Assembly: GCA_001783715.1 (NCBI GenBank)
Contig: MFNF01000001.1
Coordinates: forward strand, 512,930-576,929
DNA length: 64,000 nt
Source of the DNA: Candidatus Lambdaproteobacteria bacterium RIFOXYD2_FULL_56_26
GTDB lineage: Bacteria > SAR324 > XYD2-FULL-50-16
Reading direction: 5' to 3'
The translations under genes were made by a program, and so were the position numbers. Shown here in pieces: positions 37,665 through 46,747 of the stretch. Within the stretch, counting starts at the first letter, position 1; each line of letters opens with the position of its first letter. Below the pieces are notes generated by a model. It was not told the DNA's origin, did no database searches, and saw only the letters and a program-made list of their open reading frames with translations.

Positions 37665-38750
37665 TTAGAACCGGACCAGGAAAGCGCCCTGGTAGCTCGG
37701 GTCCCTGCGAAGGTCAAACAGGACCTTCTTGGCTTCCTCCTTGGTGTCATAAGGTCCGGCGAAGACCTTGATGGCTTCGTAGTCCTTGCGTACATGCTCC
37801 AGGTTGAACCGGACCTTTTCCTTTTGCAGTTCCTTTTCCAGGTTGAACTTCAGGTCTTTGGCCCGGTCCAGTGCCGGGAAGGTGCCCAAGGTGACCCGGT
37901 AGCCGTTGGACTGGCTGACCACGCTAGCCTCACCGGCCTGCTTGTTGATCTTGTTGATTTTTTCAACAAGAACGCTGGCCTCTTGGTAATTAAAGACCTC
38001 GGAGGTGATCAGCTCGATAAAGTCGAACTTCTCCCCCACCGTTTGGGTGTAAACCGGCTCGCCCAGTTTACGGAGCGCTTCGGTGTAGTCTTCCTTGCAT
38101 TGGTCGAAAGAACAGGTGGCAATTTGCACCAAAAATTGGGCGGTCGGCACCATACGCTTGACCGGAGGTTCCGGCTCAAAAGAGGGAGGCTCAACCATCT
38201 TCGGTTTGGGGACCTCGATCCGAATGGCCGGTTTCTCGATCTTTACCACTTCTTCTTGGGGCATCGTCGGCATCTGGGGCATTGCGTCCATCACCGGAGG
38301 CGGCACCTCTTCCGGCTCGCCGGAGAAGAAAAACCAAGCCCCGGCACCGACCCCACCGAGTACCAAAAGCACTACTGCCAGCTTGAGCCATTTTTTTAAA
38401 GCCGCCGGTTTGCCGAACTTGATGGGCGAAGCCGCCGGAGCAGGCGCACCGCCTTGGGCAGGCGCAGCTTGGGCTTGGGGGGCCGCTTTCGCTTGGGGGG
38501 CTGGAGCATCGCCGTCCATGTCTTCAATGGAGCTCAGGTCCTCAAAAAAGGAATCCAGTTCCGAATCCCCAGAGTCGGACCCGCCACCACCGCCACCACC
38601 GGAGGCTTTTCCGCCTTTGGGCGCAGCGCCACCGCCATCGTCAAGATCATCGCCTAGGGCATCGTCGAGCGAACCGGCGAAGTCGTCTCCGCCACCGTCG
38701 TCGTCCAGGCCCAAGTCGTCATCCAGATCAAAGCTATCTTCTTCACCCAT
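37665..38750 (-). CDS. Membrane-anchored SPOR-domain protein with acidic N-terminal region
   Basis: A 361-residue protein from the ATG at 38750. The cytoplasmic N-terminus is extremely acidic and glycine-rich (DLDDDLGLDDDGGG, then a Gly run), followed by Ala/Pro repeats. One membrane helix (about LAVVLLVLGGVGAGAWFFF) leads to a Pro/Glu linker, then two SPOR-like modules: AQFLVQIATCSFDQCKEDY, and GYRVTLGTFPALDRAKDLKF with IKVFAGPYDTKEEAKKVL. SPOR domains target septal glycan. The bitopic layout is like FtsN or DedD. The start overlaps the coaX 3-prime end by eight bases. Confidence 0.75.
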   Translation of the reverse strand: MGEEDSFDLDDDLGLDDDGGGDDFAGSLDDALGDDLDDGGGAAPKGGKASGGGGGGGSDSGDSELDSFFEDLSSIEDMDGDAPAPQAKAAPQAQAAPAQGGAPAPAASPIKFGKPAALKKWLKLAVVLLVLGGVGAGAWFFFSGEPEEVPPPVMDAMPQMPTMPQEEVVKIEKPAIRIEVPKPKMVEPPSFEPEPPVKRMVPTAQFLVQIATCSFDQCKEDYTEALRKLGEPVYTQTVGEKFDFIELITSEVFNYQEASVLVEKINKINKQAGEASVVSQSNGYRVTLGTFPALDRAKDLKFNLEKELQKEKVRFNLEHVRKDYEAIKVFAGPYDTKEEAKKVLFDLRRDPSYQGAFLVRF

Positions 38751-39537
38751 GGCCAACCCTTGGTTTTAAGTTCCCGTTGATTCTCTCGTCTTGGGCCAAT
38801 CCGGCCAACCCTTCTAGGGTCAACGTTGGTTCCCATCGGTCGAGATGGGCAGTCTGGTCATAAAGAACATGGGCCAGTCCACCGGTGGCGATGCCAAATA
38901 ATGTTGCCCCATGGGAGGCGGCAATTTTTTCCAGCATGGTTTCCACCAGCGATGAATATCCAAAAAGGATACCAGATTGTAAGGCCTCCCTCGTATTTTT
39001 TCCAATTATTTGTTTTGGGAACTCCAAAGGCACCTCAAAAAGCGCCTCCGCATTCTGAGCCAGAGCCTTGGCGCAGAGTTCCAGACCAGTAAAGATGGCC
39101 CCACCCAAAAAAACTCCCGGAGAGGCCACCACGTCAAAAGTAGTGGCCGTACCCAGGTCCACCACCACCAAATCCCGTTTCCACTTTTGCCAAGCAGCAT
39201 AACCGTTGACCAACCGGTCAATCCCGGCCCCTTGGGCCAAAACCCGGAACCCGACCTGTTCCAATTCCTTTTGGCCAATCTCCAACACCGGAATCCCCAA
39301 GGAGGCCAACGCCGCCTCGAGGGCGGGCAGGGGGGCCTTAAAAACCGAGCAAAAGACCACTCCCTGGGGAGTCCCCCTTTGGGCCACCTGGGCGGCTAAC
39401 AGGGCTTGGTATTCCGGTTCGGGCAAGACCGGGTGGCTGGGGAGCCGCCATTGGTCTTGCAGTTGCGGGCCCCGGAATTCCCCAAAGTGCAGGGTACTGT
39501 TTCCCCCGTCCATCACCCAGAACCTAGAAAAATCCAT
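38743..39537 (-). CDS. coaX: Type III pantothenate kinase CoaX
   Basis: A 264-residue kinase that phosphorylates pantothenate, the first step to coenzyme A. The ASKHA-type motifs are present: VMDGGNSTLHFG near the start, GIDRLVNGYAAW (GxDR), VVDLGTATTFDVV (the second phosphate motif), and GGAIFTGLELCAKAL. It differs from the E. coli CoaA kinase. AAGGAAA lies just before the ATG. It is inside a leftward block ribD-ribE-coaX-SPOR, with overlaps at both ends. Confidence 0.9.
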   Translation of the reverse strand: MDFSRFWVMDGGNSTLHFGEFRGPQLQDQWRLPSHPVLPEPEYQALLAAQVAQRGTPQGVVFCSVFKAPLPALEAALASLGIPVLEIGQKELEQVGFRVLAQGAGIDRLVNGYAAWQKWKRDLVVVDLGTATTFDVVASPGVFLGGAIFTGLELCAKALAQNAEALFEVPLEFPKQIIGKNTREALQSGILFGYSSLVETMLEKIAASHGATLFGIATGGLAHVLYDQTAHLDRWEPTLTLEGLAGLAQDERINGNLKPRVGHG

Positions 39538-40177
39538 TTTCCTTCAAAAAGGCATCGTTGAGGGAACTCGCCTTGGCCGGAGCCTGGGCAAAGGGCAGCA
39601 GGCGCTCCACGTACCTGCCGATCAGGTCGGTTTCCAGGTGGACCGGGTCTTTGGGTTTGAGTTCCCGAAGGTTGGTTTCCTGGTAGGTGTGGGGGATGAT
39701 GGCAACGGTAAACCGGTCCGATTCTAGGCTCGCCACGGTCAGGCTGATCCCGTTGACCGCCACCGAACCTTTGGGGATCAGGTACCGGGAGATTGGAGCC
39801 GGGTAGGTGAAGGTAAGGGAATAAAACTCCCCTTCTTTTTTCACCCCTCCCAGGTGTCCCAATCCGTCCACATGTCCCTGGACCAAGTGCCCGCCCAGCC
39901 GGTCCCCCAGCCGAAGTGCCTGTTCCAGGTTGAGCCGAGCCCCCGCCTTGAGGCCGCCGAACCGACTTTTTTGGACCGTCTCGCCGGAAAGTTCAAAGGC
40001 GACCGACCGACTGTCAAAAGACACCACGGTCAGGCAAACCCCGTCCACCGCCACCGAGTCCCCCAACTTCAGTCCTGGGTTGATCCTGCCGCAACCCACC
40101 TTCAACTCCAGCTGACCTGGGCCAATGGGCCGCAGGGACAGCAGGGTCCCCACCTCTTCAATCAAGCCGGTAAACAT
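39524..40177 (-). CDS. ribE: Riboflavin synthase alpha chain (RibE/RibC)
   Basis: A 217-residue protein made of two similar lumazine-binding barrels. It starts MFTGLIEEVG, the diagnostic N-terminus, with CLTVV and ETVQKSRF in the first half and HLVQGHVDGLG, NGISLTVASL and TNLRELKP in the second. It dismutates two 6,7-dimethyl-8-ribityllumazine molecules to riboflavin. AAAGGA lies before the ATG at 40177. It overlaps ribD by 20 bases and coaX by 14. Confidence 0.95.
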   Translation of the reverse strand: MFTGLIEEVGTLLSLRPIGPGQLELKVGCGRINPGLKLGDSVAVDGVCLTVVSFDSRSVAFELSGETVQKSRFGGLKAGARLNLEQALRLGDRLGGHLVQGHVDGLGHLGGVKKEGEFYSLTFTYPAPISRYLIPKGSVAVNGISLTVASLESDRFTVAIIPHTYQETNLRELKPKDPVHLETDLIGRYVERLLPFAQAPAKASSLNDAFLKENGFF

Positions 40178-41270
40178 CTTCTTTCCTTTGGAACAGTTCC
40201 AACAACAGATCGGAGCCCAAAACACGGGTCGGGCCAAAATGAAAGGACGGCAATTGGGCCAACCCCAAGGCCCCCAGGTCCCCGGCAAAACCGGGAGCCG
40301 CTGGCTGGCCCATGATCTTGGGGGCCACAAACAGGCAGATTCGGTCTATCAGGTTTTGGCCCAAAAAACCAGCCCAGAGCCCGGCCCCTCCCTCCAAAAG
40401 GAGGCTGACCAATCCTTGGCGGTACAATTGTTGGAGCGCCCATTTTGGATCGGGAACCGCTTGGTCGGCGACCAGCACCAAAATACCTTGGGCCTCCAAC
40501 GCTTCGAGCCGAGCTTTGCCGGCTTGGTTGCCCACCACGACAAAACGCCGCTGCGGCTGGGGGTCCAAAAAATGGAGGCCGTAGGCAAACGCTCCGGTGG
40601 AGGCAAAAACTACCTGGGCCGGTTGCCTCGGGTGGGGCGAACAACGGTCGGTCAAGCGGGGGTTGTCTTGGTTGAGGGTCTTGCGGCCCACCAGGATGCC
40701 CTGGTGCTGGCTCCGCAAACGGTGCCCAAAGGCCCGAGCCTCCGGGCCGGTGATCCATTGGGACTGGCCCAGAGCGGTGGCGATTTTTCCGTCTAAGGTC
40801 ACTGCCGCCTTGGCGGTTACGTAAGGCAAGCCGGTGGTGATGTGTTTGTTGAACACCCGGTTGAGGGAGGTGCAGGCCGGGGCCAAAACCCCGGAGACCA
40901 CTTCCAGGCCCTGGGCCTTGAGGTAGGCCAAGCTTTGGCCCTGCATCTTGGGATTGGGGTCCAGACAGCCCACCACCAAACGGCGGACTTTTTTTTGGAG
41001 CAACAGTTGGGTACAGGGGGGAGTGCGGCCTTGGTGGTTGCAGGGCTCAAGGGTAACGTAGAGAGTCGCCCCTTCCGGGACTTGGTCAAAGGCTTCCAGG
41101 GCCTTGACCTCGGCGTGAGGGGCACCGGCCCGCTCATGCCACCCTTCCCCCAACAGCTCTCCGGCAGCAGAGACCAACAGCGCCCCAACCGCCGGGTTGG
41201 GTTCGGTTTGGTCCAAGGTCTTTTCAGCCAAGGTGATGGCCTTGGCCATCCAAGCTTCGTGAGGGTTCAA
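40158..41270 (-). CDS. ribD: Bifunctional RibD (deaminase/reductase)
   Basis: About 370 residues. The N-terminal deaminase has the zinc motifs HAEVKAL and EPCNHQGRTPPC; the C-terminal reductase follows with VTAKAAVTLDGKIA, GQSQWITG and LLEGGAGL. It carries out two successive steps of riboflavin synthesis. The start is uncertain: family alignment around HEAWMAKAITLA favours the TTG at 41270, with an ATG at 41249 and a TTG at 41303 as alternatives, none having a strong ribosome site. No FMN riboswitch is visible before it; the gene follows fliN directly. ribBA and ribH are not in the window. Confidence 0.93.
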   Translation of the reverse strand: MNPHEAWMAKAITLAEKTLDQTEPNPAVGALLVSAAGELLGEGWHERAGAPHAEVKALEAFDQVPEGATLYVTLEPCNHQGRTPPCTQLLLQKKVRRLVVGCLDPNPKMQGQSLAYLKAQGLEVVSGVLAPACTSLNRVFNKHITTGLPYVTAKAAVTLDGKIATALGQSQWITGPEARAFGHRLRSQHQGILVGRKTLNQDNPRLTDRCSPHPRQPAQVVFASTGAFAYGLHFLDPQPQRRFVVVGNQAGKARLEALEAQGILVLVADQAVPDPKWALQQLYRQGLVSLLLEGGAGLWAGFLGQNLIDRICLFVAPKIMGQPAAPGFAGDLGALGLAQLPSFHFGPTRVLGSDLLLELFQRKEDVYRLD

Positions 41271-41319
41271 GGGACTTTCGGTTAAACGTTGCCGGTGGAC
41301 CAAGCCCGGTTTGGAGAGA

Positions 41320-41799
41320 CTATTTCACCACGGCCAGACGTAACACCCGTTCTTCGGCCGACAGGATGTTGGTGATCTTGGCACCAAACTTTTCGTTGAC
41401 CACCACCACCTCGCCGGTAGCCAAAAGGTGCCCGTTGACGTAAATCTCCAGCTCTTCGCCCACCAAACGGTGCAACTCGATCACCGAGCCTTGGCCCAGC
41501 GAGAGCAAGTCGGCGATGTACATCTTCGCCCGGCCCACCTCGAAGGTGACCTTGAGCTTGATGTCCATGAGAAAATCAAGGCTGATGTTGCTTTTGGGGT
41601 CTCCGTGGCTTTGGACCGCTCCTTTGGGGTGGCCCAAGGCCAAGGCCTTTTCGACCGGGTCTTCCTCAGGAGGCAGACCGCCTTCGCTCAAAGCCGCCTG
41701 GGCCGCCGCAAAAGGGTCGTCCGCCGCATCCGGGGCCGGAGCTCCCCCGCCGCCCAGTTGGCGCATCGCCGCTTCAAAGGGATCTATTTCTTCGGCCAT
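41320..41799 (-). CDS. fliN: FliN, flagellar C-ring switch protein
   Basis: A 159-residue protein. The C-terminal SpoA/FliMN domain has LDFLMDIKLKVTFEVGRAKM, LLSLGQGSVIELHRLVGE, IYVNGHLLATGEVVVVNEKFG and ITNILSAEERV, matching FliN closely. The N-terminal ~75 residues are Ala/Gly/Pro/Asp-rich and variable. FliN lines the base of the C-ring and binds CheY-P. It stands apart from other flagellar genes, in front of ribD. The ATG at 41799 lies six bases after the stop of the small secreted protein upstream. Confidence 0.93.
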   Translation of the reverse strand: MAEEIDPFEAAMRQLGGGGAPAPDAADDPFAAAQAALSEGGLPPEEDPVEKALALGHPKGAVQSHGDPKSNISLDFLMDIKLKVTFEVGRAKMYIADLLSLGQGSVIELHRLVGEELEIYVNGHLLATGEVVVVNEKFGAKITNILSAEERVLRLAVVK

Positions 41800-41804
41800 C
41801 GCTG

Positions 41805-42098
41805 TCAATTGGCTTGGGGTTGCGGCTGGCTTTGGGGGTCAACCAGGGCCGGGTAACGTCCGATGCATTTGATCATGGTGTAGTCTCGCACCGGTTTTGC
41901 TGCCGACTTAAAACGGTCTTGGGCGATTTTTTTGCACCAAAAGGGCTCCCCATCCACCACCTTGAGCACACAGGAATAATTTGCCTCGCTGCACTCGGGG
42001 GGCCGTAGGTACTTGATTGGTTTTCGAGGGCTCCCTTGGGCCGCTGCACCGACCAGCAAGCCAAAGATCATCAGCCCCAAGGCCGCTTTTTTGTTCAT
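41805..42098 (-). CDS. Small secreted Cys-containing protein
   Basis: A 97-residue protein with a signal peptide (MNKKAALGLMIFGLLVGAAAQG). The mature part is basic and has four Cys (ECSEANYSC, FWCKK, IKCIG) that could form two disulfides. AAAGGAA precedes the ATG. No family is recognised. It precedes fliN by six bases, so it may be cotranscribed, though its periplasmic role is unknown. Confidence 0.6.
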   Translation of the reverse strand: MNKKAALGLMIFGLLVGAAAQGSPRKPIKYLRPPECSEANYSCVLKVVDGEPFWCKKIAQDRFKSAAKPVRDYTMIKCIGRYPALVDPQSQPQPQAN

Positions 42099-42215
42099 CT
42101 TTTGGTTCCTTTTTGGGGATCAAGGTAACAGGTGGACTGCTGGTTTCCCTGGCGGTCACACCTCTCTCCCTAACTCCAAAGCACAATTTGGGCCAAAACC
42201 GGCGTTAAGCTCCCC

Positions 42216-43826
42216 TCAGGCCGGTTGGGCAAAGAAGTCGTTGCCTTTGTCATCCACAACGATAAAGGCCGGGAAATCTTTGACCTTGATCTTATAAATC
42301 GCTTCCATGCCCAATTCGGGGTATTCCAGCACTTCCATTTCGGTGATACATTCCTTGCCCAAAATGGCGGCCGCACCGCCGATCGACCCCAAGTAGAACC
42401 CGCCGTGGGCCTTACAGGAATCGGTCACCCCTTTGGTCCGGTTGCCTTTGGCCAACATCACCAGACTGCCCCCTTCCTTTTGGAAGGTTGGCACATAAGA
42501 ATCCATCCGCCCGGCGGTGGTGGGGCCAAAGGAGCCGGAAGCATAACCTTCGGGGGTCTTGGCCGGACCAGCGTAGTAGATGACGTGGTTCTTGAAGTAT
42601 TCGGGCAGACCTTGGCCTTGGTCCAGCCGTTCCTGGAGTTTTGCATGGGCGATGTCCCTTGCTACAATGATAGTCCCCGAGAGCATCAGCCGGGTTTTGA
42701 TCGGGTATTGGGTCAAGGTTGCCAAAAGCTTTTCCATGCCCAGGTCCAGGTCCAGGTGCAGAGCCGCATCCTTGCCCCCGGCCCCGTGGGCGGGGAGGTA
42801 CTGGGCAGGGTTGGTTTCCAGCTGTTCGATGAACACCCCTTCTTTGGTGATCTTGCCTTTGATGTTCCGGTCGGCGCTGCAACTGACCCCGATCCCCACC
42901 GGGCAAGAGGCTCCGTGCCGGGGCAGGCGGATCACCCGAACGTCGTGGCAGAAGTACTTCCCGCCGAACTGTGCCCCCAGGCCCAAGCCCCAGGTCATCT
43001 GCAAGACCTTCTGTTCCAACTCCAGGTCCCGGAAGGCCCGGCCCAGTTCATTGCCCGAAGTGGGCAGCTGGTCCAATTCCTTGGCACTGGCCATTTTAAC
43101 GGTTTTTAAGGTCATCTCGGCGCTGGTCCCACCGATCACTACCGCCAAGTGGTAAGGCGGACAGGCTGCGGTGCCCAGGCTCCTGACCTTGTCTTTGAGG
43201 AACTCCATCAACTTGGTGGGGTTCAACAAGGCCTTGGTTTCCTGGTAAAGGTAGGTTTTGTTGGCCGATCCGCCGCCCTTGGCCATAAACAAAAACTTGT
43301 AGGCCCCTTGGCCGTGGCTGTAGAGGTCGATCTGGGCGGGCAGGTTGGTACCGGTGTTGACCTCATCGTACATGGTCAAGGCAGCGGTCTGGCTGTAACG
43401 TAGATTGTCGTTTTTGTAGGTATTGTAGATCCCCAGGCTTAAGGCCTCTTCATCGTTGCCGCCGGTGAGGACATTTTCCCCTTTTTTCCCGACCACCAGT
43501 GCCGTCCCGGTGTCCTGGCAACTGGGGAAGATCTTCTCGGCGGCGATGATGGCGTTTTCCAGGAGGTTGGTGGCCACAAAGCGGTCGTTCTCCGAAGCGG
43601 CCGGGTCCAGCAGGATCGCCTGCAAGGAAGCAAGGTGTCCGGGCCGAAGGAGGTGCGAAACGTCCTTGAAGGCGGTCTGGGCCAGCAGGGTCAGGGCCTG
43701 TGGCTCGACCAGCAAAAACTCCTTGCCGCCGAAGGACTCAAGCCTAACGTGCTCCTGGGTCAGTTTCCGGTAAGGGGTGGGGTCGGCACCCAATTGGAAG
43801 ATCTCTTCAAAACGAAAATTTGGCAT
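42216..43826 (-). CDS. fumA: Class I (iron-sulfur) fumarate hydratase
   Basis: A 536-residue enzyme close to FumA/FumB in length (about 548). Family features include [17 protein letters not shown] in the first half, a Cys in the region [17 protein letters not shown], the third Cys in [12 protein letters not shown], and the beta-type half [18 protein letters not shown], with [13 protein letters not shown]. It interconverts fumarate and malate and is oxygen-sensitive. The ATG at 43826 begins the conserved region; an AAGG touches it. It is divergent from a Crp/Fnr regulator, a plausible but unproven controller. Confidence 0.92.
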   Translation of the reverse strand: MPNFRFEEIFQLGADPTPYRKLTQEHVRLESFGGKEFLLVEPQALTLLAQTAFKDVSHLLRPGHLASLQAILLDPAASENDRFVATNLLENAIIAAEKIFPSCQDTGTALVVGKKGENVLTGGNDEEALSLGIYNTYKNDNLRYSQTAALTMYDEVNTGTNLPAQIDLYSHGQGAYKFLFMAKGGGSANKTYLYQETKALLNPTKLMEFLKDKVRSLGTAACPPYHLAVVIGGTSAEMTLKTVKMASAKELDQLPTSGNELGRAFRDLELEQKVLQMTWGLGLGAQFGGKYFCHDVRVIRLPRHGASCPVGIGVSCSADRNIKGKITKEGVFIEQLETNPAQYLPAHGAGGKDAALHLDLDLGMEKLLATLTQYPIKTRLMLSGTIIVARDIAHAKLQERLDQGQGLPEYFKNHVIYYAGPAKTPEGYASGSFGPTTAGRMDSYVPTFQKEGGSLVMLAKGNRTKGVTDSCKAHGGFYLGSIGGAAAILGKECITEMEVLEYPELGMEAIYKIKVKDFPAFIVVDDKGNDFFAQPA

Positions 43827-43960
43827 CCTTCGGCTGGGGAAAAAGGTTGGCGGTAAAGCTCTTTTTATTCTGCCAAAGCGGAGGGGGCTTGTCACTTCTT
43901 TCTTGCTGGGTGGTCTATCCCGTCATTTTTATATACCATTTTATATTATAAATATATTAC

Positions 43961-43989
43961 TTGCTTAAATTGCTCGGTTTGGTTAAAAT
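43961..43989 (+). promoter_or_regulatory. Sigma-70-like promoter of the Crp/Fnr gene
   Basis: TTGCTT at 43961-43966, a 17-base spacer and TAAAAT at 43984-43989. Immediately upstream is a very A/T-rich stretch (43931-43959) that includes the palindrome TTTATA-T-TATAAA (43940-43952), which could be an UP element or operator in the shared gap with the fumarase gene. Confidence 0.55.
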
Positions 43990-44035
43990 CATACCAAGTT
44001 CGGAAAACCAAAACGCAGACCTCAGGGAGAAAAAC

Positions 44036-44719
44036 ATGGGAGTTTCAGGATTGGTCGGACGGGAGAGTTACAAAAACCTCAGCGCCCAAGACATTCTCCA
44101 GTTTTTTATGGAATACGGCAAACTGACCACTCTGCCCAAAGGCAGCACAATGTTCAGCCCCGGAGAGAAAGGGGACCGGATCTACTTGATCAACCACGGC
44201 GAAGTGAAGGTTTACCGCTCCACCAACGATGGCAAGGAGATCATTTTAGAACTCCTGGGCCCCGGCAGTATCCTGGGGGACACCGAAGCCCTGAGCGGCT
44301 TGGAGTGGAAAAACACCGCCATCACCAAGCAGGACACCATCGTTCATATGGTCTCCCAAAGGACCTTGCTGGAGCGCGCCGAAAAGGACCGCAAACTCTC
44401 CGCTTGGCTCTTGGAGCGCACCGCCAGAAAACAGTTGGATACCGAAGCCTTGATGGAAGGGCTGCTGTTTAAAAGCGCCAATTCCAAGGTGGCCCAACTG
44501 CTGCTTGATCTGGCCGACCGTTATGGAGTCTTGAGCGACGAAGGGACCCTGATCGATTACCTGATCACCCACCAGGAAATCGGCAACACCATCGCCACGA
44601 CCCGGGAAACGGTTTCTTACGCCTTCATGGAGTTTCGCCAAGCCGGAATGATCGACACGGTCAAACGCCGGACGGTGATCAAAGACCGGGCAGCGCTGTC
44701 GTTGGTCGCCCAGGAATAA
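44036..44719 (+). CDS. Crp/Fnr family transcription regulator
   Basis: A 227-residue regulator from the ATG at 44036, with GGGAG upstream. The cyclic-nucleotide-binding-like domain has DRIYLINHGEVKVYR, GKEIILELLGPGSILGD and the long dimer helix. The winged-helix has THQEIGNTIATTRETVSYAFMEF with recognition-helix residues TTRETV. No four-Cys N-terminal Fe-S set is seen, so it is not a classical Fnr oxygen sensor. It is divergent from the oxygen-sensitive fumarase, followed by a GC-rich hairpin. Confidence 0.9.
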   Translation: MGVSGLVGRESYKNLSAQDILQFFMEYGKLTTLPKGSTMFSPGEKGDRIYLINHGEVKVYRSTNDGKEIILELLGPGSILGDTEALSGLEWKNTAITKQDTIVHMVSQRTLLERAEKDRKLSAWLLERTARKQLDTEALMEGLLFKSANSKVAQLLLDLADRYGVLSDEGTLIDYLITHQEIGNTIATTRETVSYAFMEFRQAGMIDTVKRRTVIKDRAALSLVAQE

Positions 44720-44742
44720 GAGGGGTCCAGGCCCTTTTTTGG

Positions 44743-44784
44743 AGCGCCCGTCCTTCCCCCCTTTTACCGGGACGGGCGCTTCTC
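44743..44784 (+). terminator. Hairpin terminator after the Crp/Fnr gene
   Basis: A perfect 11-bp stem AGCGCCCGTCC/GGACGGGCGCT with a 16-base loop is followed by TCTCT. Strong stem, poor T-run. Confidence 0.6.
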
Positions 44785-44894
44785 TCCCCCCCTAGCTTCA
44801 GGCTTCCCTTTTGGGGCTCTTGCACTTTCAGCGGGCTTGTGGCAGACTTCCCACTTTAAGTGCATCAATCACCCCACATCCCCAGCTTTCGGTC

Positions 44895-45455
44895 ATGTAC
44901 AGCACCAACGAGTTCAAGAAAGGCCTTCGGATCATGGTGGACGGCAACCCCTATGTGATCGTCGAAAACCAATTCGTCAAGCCAGGCAAAGGCCAAGCCT
45001 TCAATCGAGTTCGGATCAAAAACATCTTAAACGGCAACGTGATCGAACGGACCATGAAGTCCGGCGAAAAGGTCCCCAAGGCGGATGTCCAGGAAAAAGA
45101 GATGCAGTACCTTTACGCCGAAGGTGAGGACTACCACTTCATGGATACCACCAGCTACGAACAGATCGAGCTCAAAAAGGAGCAACTCGACGACGGCTGG
45201 CAGTGGCTGCAAGAACAGATGATGTGCTACGTGGTCTTTTACAACGGCCTGCCGATTTCGGTGACCGTGCCCAACTTCGTGGAACTGGAAATCACCTACT
45301 GCGAGCCGGGCATCAAAGGCGACACCGCCACCAACACCACCAAACCCGCCACCCTTTCCACCGGTGCCACCGTTCAGGTCCCCCTGTTCGTCAACCAAGG
45401 CGACAAGATTCGGATCGACACCCGCACCGGCGACTACATGGAACGGGTGAAGTAA
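44895..45455 (+). CDS. efp: Elongation factor P
   Basis: A 186-residue translation factor that relieves ribosome stalling at polyproline. It has the three-barrel layout, with the modification loop FVKPGKGQAF. Lys32 in this loop is the position beta-lysylated in EpmA-type bacteria, and the next gene is epmA, so the modification is well supported. The C-terminus ends in RIDTRTGDYMERVK, as in the family. The ATG at 44895 is chosen by alignment to the family start. Confidence 0.97.
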   Translation: MYSTNEFKKGLRIMVDGNPYVIVENQFVKPGKGQAFNRVRIKNILNGNVIERTMKSGEKVPKADVQEKEMQYLYAEGEDYHFMDTTSYEQIELKKEQLDDGWQWLQEQMMCYVVFYNGLPISVTVPNFVELEITYCEPGIKGDTATNTTKPATLSTGATVQVPLFVNQGDKIRIDTRTGDYMERVK

Positions 45456-45456
45456 G

Positions 45457-46383
45457 ATGCCGGTTCCGGGCCTTGTGGCCCGAGCCCGGCTTTTGTCCGG
45501 GCTCCGCCGGTTTTTGGACCAACGGGGTTTGTTGGAAGTGCAAACCCCGCTGCTGGCCTCCTGCCCGGCTCTGGAAACGGAGATCGAACCCTTTGCTTGC
45601 GGCCCCTTTGGCCCCTATCTGGTTTCCTCCCCCGAATACGCCATGAAGCGGCTGCTGGCCCAAGGGTCCGGGTCGATCTACCAGATCGGCTCCGTCTTTC
45701 GGCAAGGGGAGTCCGGCTACAAACACAACCCCGAATTTACCTTGTTGGAATTTTACCTGGTTGGCCAGGACCAATGGGGGCTGATGGACTGTTTGGCTGA
45801 CCTGTTCGAGCAGGTTTTGGGCTGGCCCAGGCCGCAGCGACTGGACTACGGGGAGCTGTTTGCCACCCGGCTGGGACTTGATCCTTTCGGGTTTTCTTTT
45901 GCCCAATTCGAGGCGACCTTGGCCGGATTGGGCCAGGAGGTTCCCGACTTTTTGCGAGACTCCCCAGCGAACCAAACCGACCAACTGGACTACCTGTTTG
46001 GCCTGTTTCTGGAGCCCCAGTTGGGCCTGGAACAGCCGGTGTTTTTGACCGGCTACCCCCACTTCATGTCCGCCTTGGCTCGACTGGAGCAGGACGGCAA
46101 GCGGTCCGCCCGGTTTGAGGTCTTTTACCGGGGCTTTGAGCTGGGCAACGGGTTTTATGAGCTTAAAGACCCGGTGGAGCAACGGCGGCGCTTTGAGGAA
46201 ACCAACTTGGCCCGGACCGCCAAAGGCAAACCGGCTTATCCGTTGGACGAAAAGTTTTTGGCGGCGCTGGGCCAAATGCCCGATTGTGCGGGCATTGCCT
46301 TGGGGGTGGAGAGAATCTTGATGGCTGCGGCAGGGACCCGGCAGATCGGTCAGGTCATGCCCTTCACCTGGGATCAGGTCTGA
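45457..46383 (+). CDS. epmA: EpmA (GenX/PoxA), EF-P lysine ligase
   Basis: A 308-residue class II lysyl-tRNA-synthetase-like enzyme without an anticodon domain. Motif 2 region SIYQIGSVFRQGESGYKHNPEFTLLEFY and motif 3 GVERILM are present. It activates (R)-beta-lysine and attaches it to Lys of EF-P. The gene starts one base after efp, an operon arrangement that links enzyme and substrate. The aminomutase EpmB, which makes (R)-beta-lysine, is not in the window. Confidence 0.93.
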   Translation: MPVPGLVARARLLSGLRRFLDQRGLLEVQTPLLASCPALETEIEPFACGPFGPYLVSSPEYAMKRLLAQGSGSIYQIGSVFRQGESGYKHNPEFTLLEFYLVGQDQWGLMDCLADLFEQVLGWPRPQRLDYGELFATRLGLDPFGFSFAQFEATLAGLGQEVPDFLRDSPANQTDQLDYLFGLFLEPQLGLEQPVFLTGYPHFMSALARLEQDGKRSARFEVFYRGFELGNGFYELKDPVEQRRRFEETNLARTAKGKPAYPLDEKFLAALGQMPDCAGIALGVERILMAAAGTRQIGQVMPFTWDQV

Positions 46384-46389
46384 GCTGGG

Positions 46390-46704
46390 TCAAGCCTGAG
46401 GCGGAACGGCGGTGTTGTATTTGGCCCGGGCGGGCTTCGGGACGGCGACCGCCGGTTTTTCCTCCACTTCCTCAGTTTCGGCGGACAGCTCTTCCATCGC
46501 TTGGTCCAAGAGGTGGCAGGCGGCTTCCATCAACTGCCGGTAGCCGTGCCCCTTTTCCACCAAGCACTTGGCAAAGCTCCGGCAGAGGATTTGCAGTTCC
46601 TGGGCCGAAGCGCCCGGCAGGGGCACCTTCGGTTCGATGGCCCTTTGGCAGTCCAGAGAGCCTCTCTCCAGCAAATCCGGTTTTTTGTCGCCTTTTTTTG
46701 CCAA
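46390..46704 (-). CDS. Small Lys/Glu-rich helical protein
   Basis: A 104-residue protein. No ATG is available in frame near the upstream gene; the TTG at 46704 has GGAGG five bases before it and begins M-A-K-K-G-D-K-K, so I choose it. A helical core with three Cys (LDCQRA, ILCRSF, AKCLVEKG) leads to an acidic, then Ala/Pro/Lys tail. The reading frame also continues upstream through an A8 run into the degenerate ABC gene (see findings), so a frameshifted fusion is possible. The function is unknown. Confidence 0.5.
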   Translation of the reverse strand: MAKKGDKKPDLLERGSLDCQRAIEPKVPLPGASAQELQILCRSFAKCLVEKGHGYRQLMEAACHLLDQAMEELSAETEEVEEKPAVAVPKPARAKYNTAVPPQA

Positions 46705-46747
46705 CCTTGCCTCCAAACGTCCAGCGCTGATGGAATTCTCTTGTAGC

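Noticed and set aside
41250..41340. FMN riboswitch before ribD
   Set aside because: ribD follows fliN after 49 bases and no conserved RFN-element motif is visible.
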